Source of the DNA: Methylococcaceae bacterium
GTDB taxonomy: Bacteria; Pseudomonadota; Gammaproteobacteria; Methylococcales; Methylomonadaceae
Assembly (NCBI GenBank): GCA_947484105.1
Contig: CANKON010000114.1
Span: forward strand, 1-5,387
Reading direction: 5' to 3'
Length of the DNA: 5,387 nucleotides
The notes below the pieces were generated by a model. The model saw nothing but the letters and a program-made list of their open reading frames with translations. It did not search any database and was not told the DNA's origin. Numbering within the stretch: position 1 is the first letter of the stretch; each line of letters starts with the position of its first letter. This document shows, in pieces, positions 1 to 5,387 of the stretch. The position numbers were made by a program, and so were the translations under genes.

Positions 1-1200
1 GAAATGCCGCTTTCTTCGGTTTTAGCCCGAATTGAACGTAATGGCGTGTTGATTGATGATGATTTGCTCATGAATCAAAGTTTTGAACTTTCTCAGCAAA
101 TTATGTTGCTCGAACAACAAGCGCACAATGTCGCAGGACACAGTTTTAATTTAGGTTCGCCAAAACAAATTCAAACGATTTTGTATGACCAACTGAATTT
201 ACCAATTTTGAAACGCACGCCAACGGGACAACCTTCAACCGATGAATCGGTGTTACAAGAATTGGCAGAAGATTATGAATTGCCAAAATTGTTGATTGAG
301 CATCGCAGTTTGAGCAAATTGAAATCAACGTACATTGATAAATTGCCGCAACAAATCAACGTCAAAACGGGGCGTGTTCATACGTCTTACAATCAAGTTG
401 TAACGGTAACAGGACGACTTTCATCGTCCGATCCGAATTTACAAAATATCCCGATTCGTAGCGCGGAAGGTCGAAAAATTCGCCAGGCGTTTATCGCGCC
501 AGACGGTTACAAAATTGTGGCTGCCGATTATTCACAAATTGAACTGCGAATTATGGCGCATTTAGCGCAAGACGAGGGGCTGATTACCGCGTTTCAAAAT
601 GGCGAAGATATTCACCGCGCAACCGCCGCCGAAGTTTTCAACGTGCCGCTAGCTGAAGTCACGAATGACTTACGTCGCAACGCAAAAGCGATTAACTTTG
701 GTTTGATTTATGGCATGTCTGCGTTTGGCTTGGCGAAACAACTCGATATTTCTCGCACTGACGCGCAAACCTATATCAATCTTTATTTTGAGCGTTATCC
801 AAACGTGAAAAAATACATGAACGAAACGAAAATTTTGGCAAAAGAACAAGGTTTTGTGGAAACACTTTTTGGACGACGTTTATATTTACCTGAAATTGAT
901 TCGCGCAATCCGATGTTGCGTCAATATGCAGAACGCACAGCGATTAACGCGCCAATGCAAGGCTCAGCCGCAGATATTATTAAACGGGCAATGTTGAAAG
1001 TAGATGCGTGGTTGGTGACTGAAAACGTCGATGCAAAAATGATTATGCAAGTTCACGACGAATTAGTTTTTGAAATCAAAAACGAACACGTCGAAAGCGC
1101 AATTGAAAAAATCAAACGTTTAATGAGTGGTGCAGCAGAATTGACCGTGCCGCTGATTGTTGATGTGGGAATTGGAGAAAATTGGGATGAAGCGCATTAA
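1..1200 (+). CDS. polA: DNA polymerase I, C-terminal polymerase domain (5' end outside the window)
   Basis: This is the family A DNA polymerase that fills gaps in DNA repair and replaces RNA primers on Okazaki fragments. The frame is open from base 1, so the ATG at 4-6 is an internal Met. From memory of E. coli PolA (928 aa), visible Met2 corresponds to about residue 531 and the C-terminal GENWDEAH ends at the equivalent of 928, with no net indel; only the thumb, palm and fingers are present here. Motif A is DYSQIELR (catalytic Asp, codon 526-528, equals D705). Motif B runs [14 protein letters not shown], with the equivalents of R754, K758, F762 and Y766. Motif C is QVHDELV (equals H881, D882, E883). 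The Phe at the F762 position is the usual type that discriminates against dideoxynucleotides. All polymerase catalytic residues are present, so this part appears functional. The 5' nuclease and 3'-5' exonuclease domains cannot be judged. The gene converges on fabI. Confidence 0.97.
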   Translation, partial: EMPLSSVLARIERNGVLIDDDLLMNQSFELSQQIMLLEQQAHNVAGHSFNLGSPKQIQTILYDQLNLPILKRTPTGQPSTDESVLQELAEDYELPKLLIEHRSLSKLKSTYIDKLPQQINVKTGRVHTSYNQVVTVTGRLSSSDPNLQNIPIRSAEGRKIRQAFIAPDGYKIVAADYSQIELRIMAHLAQDEGLITAFQNGEDIHRATAAEVFNVPLAEVTNDLRRNAKAINFGLIYGMSAFGLAKQLDISRTDAQTYINLYFERYPNVKKYMNETKILAKEQGFVETLFGRRLYLPEIDSRNPMLRQYAERTAINAPMQGSAADIIKRAMLKVDAWLVTENVDAKMIMQVHDELVFEIKNEHVESAIEKIKRLMSGAAELTVPLIVDVGIGENWDEAH

Positions 1201-1211
1201 AAATGCGCTTC
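1189..1211. terminator. Perfect hairpin between convergent polA and fabI, possible bidirectional terminator
   Basis: Arms gaagcgcatt (1189-1198) and aatgcgcttc (1202-1211) are perfect 10-bp inverted repeats around a 3-base loop. The left arm contains the last two sense codons of polA and the first base of its TAA stop. The right arm lies in the 23-bp gap before the fabI stop. The position between two convergent genes suggests a shared 3'-end structure for both mRNAs. Neither side has a good T-tract: the + strand continues TAAAACTG, and the minus strand reads ATCCCAATTTT with only a late T run. It may therefore be an mRNA 3'-end stabiliser or an inefficient terminator rather than a classical intrinsic one. 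The hairpin itself is certain; its role is inferred. Confidence 0.5.
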
Positions 1212-1223
1212 TAAAACTGCAAA

Positions 1224-2006
1224 TTACGCGGCGGCTAAACCCATAATGTTGTAGCCACAATCAACATAAGTCAGTTCGCCCGTAATGCCTGACGCTAAAT
1301 CAGAACATAAAAACGCCGCTGCATTGCCCACTTCTTCAATGGTGACATTTTTTTTCAATGGAGACGCATCCGCCGCTTTATTCAACATGGCTTTGAAATC
1401 TTGAATGCCTGAAGCCGCTAAGGTTCTAATCGGTCCTGCTGAAATAGCATTGACGCGCGTGCCTTCTGCACCCAATGAAACCGCCATATAACGAACATTC
1501 GCTTCTAAACTCGCTTTCGCTACGCCCATCACGTTGTAGTTTGGAATGGCGCGTTCTGCACCCAAATAACTGAGCGTCAATAATGAACCATTACGACCTT
1601 GCATCATTGAACGTCCCGCTTTTGCCAATGCCGTGAAGCTGTAAGAACTCACATCGTGCGCGACGCGGAAATTTTCACGGGTTGTCGCATTAACATAATC
1701 ACCATCCAACGCTTCACGCGGTGCGAAAGCGACTGAATGCACAATGCAATCTAAACCATCCCAATGTTTGCCCAGTTCGACGAACACATTGTCGATATGT
1801 TCGTCAAACTGCACATCACATTCGACAACAATAGATGAATCACATTGCGCGGCTAATTTTTCAACACGCTCTTTCACTTTTTCAGTTTGATAAGTGAACG
1901 CGAGTTCAGCACCTTGACGACGCATCGCTTGAGCAATTCCCCATGCAATGGAACGGTCGCTAATTAACCCAACAATCAACACTTTTTTGCCTTGCATAAA
2001 AGCCAT
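1224..2006 (-). CDS. fabI: Enoyl-[acyl-carrier-protein] reductase (NADH), FabI
   Basis: FabI catalyses the last step of each fatty acid elongation cycle in the cytoplasm, reducing trans-2-enoyl-ACP with NAD(P)H. The product is 260 aa (E. coli FabI is 262) and is a divergent short-chain dehydrogenase with a Rossmann fold. Visible features are the FabI-type nucleotide-binding loop near residues 13-23 ([11 protein letters not shown]), Asp64 in CDV, and the catalytic set Tyr147, Tyr157 and Lys164 (YNVMGVAK), equal to E. coli Y146, Y156 and K163. [13 protein letters not shown] (188-200) precedes the substrate-binding loop. The start at 2006 is chosen because AGGAG lies 8 nt upstream and the protein then aligns with E. 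coli FabI from residue 1; the frame stays open to an ATG at 2117 inside slyD, and a second in-frame ATG lies at 1997. Oddities are Ala93 where E. coli has Gly93, and Cys250 where VDGG is usual. It lies 28 bp downstream of slyD, probably in the same transcript. Confidence 0.97.
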   Translation of the reverse strand: MAFMQGKKVLIVGLISDRSIAWGIAQAMRRQGAELAFTYQTEKVKERVEKLAAQCDSSIVVECDVQFDEHIDNVFVELGKHWDGLDCIVHSVAFAPREALDGDYVNATTRENFRVAHDVSSYSFTALAKAGRSMMQGRNGSLLTLSYLGAERAIPNYNVMGVAKASLEANVRYMAVSLGAEGTRVNAISAGPIRTLAASGIQDFKAMLNKAADASPLKKNVTIEEVGNAAAFLCSDLASGITGELTYVDCGYNIMGLAAA

Positions 2007-2014
2007 AAACGTTA

Positions 2015-2019
2015 CTCCT
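2015..2019 (-). promoter_or_regulatory. Shine-Dalgarno sequence of fabI
   Basis: AGGAG reads on the minus strand 8 nt before the ATG at 2006-2004, inside the 28-bp slyD-fabI gap. It decides the start: it excludes the longer open frame to 2117 and favours 2006 over the ATG at 1997, which would be 17 nt away. Confidence 0.8.
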
Positions 2020-2034
2020 GAAATGTCGAAACGA

Positions 2035-2517
2035 TTAGTGGTGATGTCCGCCAGCACCGTGAATGTGACCGTGTTCAATTTCTTCAGCGGTGGCTTCACG
2101 CACTTCAATGATTTCAATGTCGAAATTCAAAGGCATTCCCGCTAATGGGTGATTGCCGTCAATCGTTACGTTTTCGCCTTCTACCGCGATAACCGTTACG
2201 ATGCCAGGACCTTCACTCACGTCAGCATGAAATTGCATTCCAACTTCAATGTTATCAATACCATCAAACATTTCACGCGAAATGACTTGCACACGGTCTT
2301 CAAAAATTTGTCCGTAAGCGTCAGATGCTGGAATGTGAGCTTTGAATTTATCGCCTGTGTTTCTGCCGTGTAATGCCGCTTCTAAACCTGAAATGATACT
2401 GCCTGTACCGTGTAAATAAGCAAGCGGTTCATGACCAATTGAACTGTCGATAACTTCACCATCGTCTTTTGTGAGCGTGTAATGAATAGAAACGGCGGTG
2501 TTGTTGCTAATTTGCAT
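2035..2517 (-). CDS. slyD: FKBP-type peptidyl-prolyl cis-trans isomerase, SlyD family with short His tail
   Basis: SlyD proteins are cytoplasmic proline isomerases and chaperones; in E. coli SlyD also binds nickel and helps hydrogenase maturation. This 160-aa protein has the split FKBP domain (about residues 1-69 and 128-145) with YLHG at 34-37, ISGLE at 42-46 and DAYG at 66-69. The insert-in-flap chaperone domain lies at about 70-127 and ends in DGNHPLAG (120-127). The flap domain and the [14 protein letters not shown] segment separate it from plain FKBPs such as FkpA. E. coli SlyD is 196 aa with a long His/Cys-rich metal-binding tail. Here the protein stops soon after HGHIHG with HHH; the tail has six His (149, 151, 153, 158-160) and the whole protein has no Cys. 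Nickel binding may be weaker, though the isomerase and chaperone parts look complete. The ATG at 2517 follows AAAAGG by 7 nt and matches the family N-terminus. The slyD name fits by architecture; orthology to E. coli slyD is not proven. Confidence 0.93.
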   Translation of the reverse strand: MQISNNTAVSIHYTLTKDDGEVIDSSIGHEPLAYLHGTGSIISGLEAALHGRNTGDKFKAHIPASDAYGQIFEDRVQVISREMFDGIDNIEVGMQFHADVSEGPGIVTVIAVEGENVTIDGNHPLAGMPLNFDIEIIEVREATAEEIEHGHIHGAGGHHH

Positions 2518-2524
2518 TTTAAAA

Positions 2525-2530
2525 CCTTTT
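2525..2530 (-). promoter_or_regulatory. Ribosome binding site of slyD
   Basis: AAAAGG on the minus strand is a moderate Shine-Dalgarno match 7 nt before the slyD ATG (2517-2515). It supports the chosen start. Confidence 0.6.
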
Positions 2531-2554
2531 ATTGTGTTAAATAAGTGAACGAAT

Positions 2555-2583
2555 ATGATAAAGGCTAACGCGGTTTTTGTCTG
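2555..2583 (-). promoter_or_regulatory. Candidate sigma-70 promoter for slyD-fabI
   Basis: On the minus strand, CAGACA (2583-2578, 4 of 6 matches to TTGACA) is separated by 17 bp from TATCAT (2560-2555, 5 of 6 matches to TATAAT). This would start transcription near 2548, leaving a leader of about 30 nt before slyD. It fills most of the 83-bp gap between the upstream GGDEF-EAL gene and slyD. I saw no strong operator palindrome or terminator in that gap, so read-through from upstream is also possible. The call is made by eye; AT-rich gaps often contain such matches by chance. Confidence 0.45.
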
Positions 2584-2600
2584 AAAAATATCTGCGACAA

Positions 2601-5387
2601 CTACGTTTTAATTTTTCCCGATTTCAAAAAAACAGAACGCTCAAATTCTGCCAATGGCAACGGATACCCAAAGTAATAACCTTGAAATACCAAGCAACCA
2701 AAATTTGATAAATAATCAAGTTGTTCTTGTGTTTCAACGCCTTCTGCAATAATGTTTAACGATAAATTTTCGCCCAAGTTAATAATTGTTTTAACAATCG
2801 CAGAATCTTGATTATCAATAGACAAATTTCGCACAAACGACTGATCAATTTTTAACTGATTTAACGGTAGTTTTTGTAAATATGATAACGACGAATAACC
2901 TGTACCAAAATCATCCATTGAAAAACTAACGCCTAATTTTTTGAGTGCATTCATCTTGGCAATCGTATTGTCAACATTATCAAGGATCATGCTTTCGGTA
3001 ATTTCTAATTTTAGATACTTAGGATTTACGTTGCTTTGATTGATGATTTCAGCGACTTGAAAAACAAAATCATCTTTTTCTAATTGCCGACTGCTGACGT
3101 TTATGGCTAATTTTAATTGCGCGGTTTCTGGATAATTCGCCCAACTCGCTAACGTTTCACACCCTTTACGCAATACCCAATCGCCTAGCGTGACAATCAT
3201 TCCTGTTTCTTCAGCAAGTGGAATGAAATCAGCGGGACTCACACGTCCGCGTTCGGGATGATTCCAACGCACCAAGGCTTCCGCTCCTAAAAATTCACCG
3301 TCAACATTAACTTGCGCTTGATAATACAATTCAAATTCATCACAGCTCAAAAGAGATTGCCGTAAATCGGCTTCTAATTTTGTTCGTGTAATTAAGGCAG
3401 CTTCCATTTGTGGCTCAAAAATACTGACGCTATTACGCCCCATTTTTTTCGCGTGATACATCGCTAAATCTGCGTATTTAAGTAAATCGTCTGCGCTGAC
3501 TTTTACGCCTGAAAACATAACAAAACCAATACTGCACGAACTGTGATATTCAATAGTTGAGTTAATCGTACTGTCTAAAATGTTCATTTTTAATTCATAA
3601 CATTTAGAAATTTCATAGCGGATTTTTTCAGCAATATTTTGCGCTTGGATTGCGGCTGAAAATTTGTCGCTATCCAAGTATTCCAAAATAATGATGAATT
3701 CATCGCCACCTAATCGCGCCACCGTGTCGATATTTCGCACGCATTTTAATAATCGCGCCGCCACTTCGATTAACAATTGGTCGCCCAATGTATGCCCCAA
3801 CGTATCATTAAGAATTTTAAAATGATCTAGATCTAAAAAGATTAACGCCCCGTGATAATCATGGCGGTGGCTGGTATTTAACGCTAAATTCAATCGTGGA
3901 AATAACAAGGCGCGATTCGGTAATTTGGTAAGTTCATCGTAAAATGCTAATTGTCGAATACGTTCTTCATCGGCTTTACGTTGACTAATATCATTTGAAG
4001 TTGCGACATAATTGATAACATCATCTGCTGAATTTCTAATTTGAGTAATGCAAAGCCACTCAGGGAAAACTTGTCCATCTTTTTTACGATTCCAAACTTC
4101 ACCTTGCCAGAAACGGTCTTTTTTTAAGACCTGCCACATGGTTTCATAAAATGCTTTGTCGTGTTTTCCTGATTGTAAAATGCGTGGATTTTTACCCAGT
4201 ACGTCATCTGGTGTATAGCCCGATAATGCTGTAAAACCCGCATTGACACGCAAAATAATCCCGTTTGCATCCGTGACCATAAAACTTTCTTGTGATTCAA
4301 ATGCTGCTGCTGCAATGCGTAGTTCAGAATCATGAATAAATTGTAATTTTTGGCGATCTAAATTATCCAATGCGTAAGAAATGTCCTCACATAAGCCTCG
4401 AATCAGCGTAATAAGTTCCTCTTTGAAATACTCTTTTTCTGTTGAATATAAACACATTGCCCCCACAATACGCTCACCACGTTTTATGGGAAAAGCGGCA
4501 GATGCTGAAATACCTTCTGCAACAATAACGTTTCGCCAAGGCATTGCATCTTCGTTGTTTGATAAGTCGTTAAAAATAACAGGTTGATTGTCACGAATAG
4601 CACGTCCCATTGGACCGCGACCTTCTGGCAATTGGGCATCAGTTGAAATTTTTAAATTCTGTAAATAGGGTGACTTCAAATGACTACTTGCGATAATGTC
4701 AATCCATGAATCGTCATTAACTGTTCCAATCCAAACCAGTTTGAAAGACACTTGCTGCGCGATAATCCGACAAATTTCATTGAGTAAGTTACTTTCATTT
4801 GTTTCACGCACAATCGCGTTATTACACGCCACCCAAGCTCCGTAAAATCGCGTGACTTGTTGGCGTTGGTATTCGGTTGCAGACAATTCGTCGAGCATCG
4901 TGTTAAAGCCTTTTGCAAGCACCCCAACTTCATCATCGTCAAAAACCTTAGCGTGAATTCCTCGGTTTCCTTTTGACACTTCTGCAAAAACATTAACTAA
5001 TTCGTTGAACCGCTTCGTTAATTTCCCCGCTGAAACTAACGCAATCACCACGATAAAAATGGCACAGATGCAAATAATGCTGATACCGCGAATCAACACA
5101 GAATATAAATAGTCATTAGTACCATTCATACTCATTTCAACTCGCGCCCACGCCACATGGTGAGAGCCTGTGAAAATGGGAGTTGCTACATCTACTTGAA
5201 GATTATTGGCGATTAACACTTTTGCTTGAGGTAAACCGTTAAGCAGTTGCTGACTTTGTGAATCAGTGACAAATAAACCTGTTTCTTCGTGTTGCGTTGA
5301 GGCTAATACTTCGCCCTTAACGGATAAAACATAAGCGCGATGTAAATCTATCGTTTTCGTAAATCCTTCCAGTATTTCTGCTAAACC
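2601..5387 (-). CDS. Membrane-bound c-di-GMP protein: periplasmic sensor-TM-HAMP-GAF-PAS-GGDEF-EAL (N-terminus outside the window)
   Basis: This predicted inner-membrane sensor makes and/or degrades cyclic-di-GMP, the second messenger controlling motility and biofilm in many bacteria. The frame is open to the window edge, giving 928 visible residues; the GTG at 5219 lacks a Shine-Dalgarno sequence and lies inside the sensor domain. Counting from the edge: residues 1-95, end of a periplasmic Cache- or PAS-like domain (HRAYVLSVKGEVLAST, then VDVATPIF and HVAWARV); about 101-119, a transmembrane helix followed by Lys/Arg; about 119-175, HAMP (DDEVGVLAKGFNTM); about 196-341, GAF; about 353-471, PAS with NPRILQSG (400-407); about 482-659, GGDEF; about 668-918, EAL. 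The cyclase has GGDEF (560-564), the metal Asp519 and the inhibitory site RNID (551-554). The phosphodiesterase has EAL (703-705), Asn763, Glu795, DDFGTG (825-830), Lys846, EGVET (882-886) and Gln902. Both halves appear catalytically complete. About 10 extra residues lie in the GGDEF domain. An upstream transmembrane helix is expected outside the window. The signal sensed is unknown. Confidence 0.95.
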   Translation of the reverse strand, partial: GLAEILEGFTKTIDLHRAYVLSVKGEVLASTQHEETGLFVTDSQSQQLLNGLPQAKVLIANNLQVDVATPIFTGSHHVAWARVEMSMNGTNDYLYSVLIRGISIICICAIFIVVIALVSAGKLTKRFNELVNVFAEVSKGNRGIHAKVFDDDEVGVLAKGFNTMLDELSATEYQRQQVTRFYGAWVACNNAIVRETNESNLLNEICRIIAQQVSFKLVWIGTVNDDSWIDIIASSHLKSPYLQNLKISTDAQLPEGRGPMGRAIRDNQPVIFNDLSNNEDAMPWRNVIVAEGISASAAFPIKRGERIVGAMCLYSTEKEYFKEELITLIRGLCEDISYALDNLDRQKLQFIHDSELRIAAAAFESQESFMVTDANGIILRVNAGFTALSGYTPDDVLGKNPRILQSGKHDKAFYETMWQVLKKDRFWQGEVWNRKKDGQVFPEWLCITQIRNSADDVINYVATSNDISQRKADEERIRQLAFYDELTKLPNRALLFPRLNLALNTSHRHDYHGALIFLDLDHFKILNDTLGHTLGDQLLIEVAARLLKCVRNIDTVARLGGDEFIIILEYLDSDKFSAAIQAQNIAEKIRYEISKCYELKMNILDSTINSTIEYHSSCSIGFVMFSGVKVSADDLLKYADLAMYHAKKMGRNSVSIFEPQMEAALITRTKLEADLRQSLLSCDEFELYYQAQVNVDGEFLGAEALVRWNHPERGRVSPADFIPLAEETGMIVTLGDWVLRKGCETLASWANYPETAQLKLAINVSSRQLEKDDFVFQVAEIINQSNVNPKYLKLEITESMILDNVDNTIAKMNALKKLGVSFSMDDFGTGYSSLSYLQKLPLNQLKIDQSFVRNLSIDNQDSAIVKTIINLGENLSLNIIAEGVETQEQLDYLSNFGCLVFQGYYFGYPLPLAEFERSVFLKSGKIKT

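Noticed and set aside
2007..2117. N-terminal extension of fabI by 37 codons to an ATG at 2117
   Set aside because: The extra codons overlap slyD, have no homology to FabI N-termini, and the ATG at 2006 has a strong Shine-Dalgarno sequence 8 nt upstream.
1948..2373. Plus-strand open frames of 65 and 74 codons opposite fabI and slyD
   Set aside because: They lie antisense to well supported genes, have no recognisable motifs, and look like shadows of the coding frame.
2531..2550. Possible operator palindrome between the slyD promoter and its ribosome binding site
   Set aside because: Only three- to four-base arms could be paired, which is expected by chance in AT-rich sequence.
4124..4993. Small open frames of 68 to 105 codons on both strands within the GGDEF-EAL gene
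   Set aside because: They overlap the PAS, GAF and HAMP coding sequence in other frames and have no family signature.
5217..5219. GTG as the real start of the GGDEF-EAL gene
   Set aside because: The same frame continues open to the window edge with plausible sensor-domain sequence (HRAYVLSVKGEVLAST), and there is no ribosome binding site before the GTG.
1..5387. Search for mobile elements, CRISPR repeats, tRNA, riboswitches or a novel multi-gene system
   Set aside because: No direct repeats in array form, terminal inverted repeats, transposase motifs or structured RNA were seen; almost all bases are covered by four recognisable genes.

Overview
The window looks like ordinary chromosome from a moderately AT-rich gammaproteobacterium (a betaproteobacterium is less likely; the species cannot be named by eye). 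The evidence is a Pol I C-terminus that aligns with E. coli PolA without a net indel, a FabI with E. coli-like residue numbering, and a gammaproteobacterial-style GAF-PAS-GGDEF-EAL signalling protein. No phage, transposon, CRISPR, toxin-antitoxin, tRNA or rRNA signal was seen, and codon use looks similar from gene to gene.

Layout: on the + strand, positions 1-1200 carry the last 399 codons of polA, cut off at its 5' side by the window edge. It converges on a minus-strand block. A perfect 10-bp hairpin overlaps the polA stop and most of the 23-bp gap before the fabI stop. The minus-strand block, in transcription order, starts with a large membrane-bound cyclic-di-GMP protein (its N-terminus lies beyond position 5387; it stops at 2601). 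An 83-bp gap follows with a candidate promoter and ribosome binding site, then slyD (2517-2035), a 28-bp gap with a strong Shine-Dalgarno sequence, and fabI (2006-1224). slyD and fabI are probably co-transcribed.

The genes serve separate jobs: DNA repair and Okazaki fragment processing (polA), fatty acid elongation (fabI), protein folding or metal handling (slyD), and second-messenger signalling (the GGDEF-EAL protein). I see no evidence that the window encodes a previously undescribed multi-gene system. The points worth a second look are local: the hairpin at the polA/fabI convergence, the slyD-fabI pairing with a short-tailed SlyD, natural variants at two FabI positions, and a c-di-GMP enzyme with both catalytic halves apparently intact and a small insertion in its GGDEF domain. 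All stretches without genes are shorter than 100 bp.
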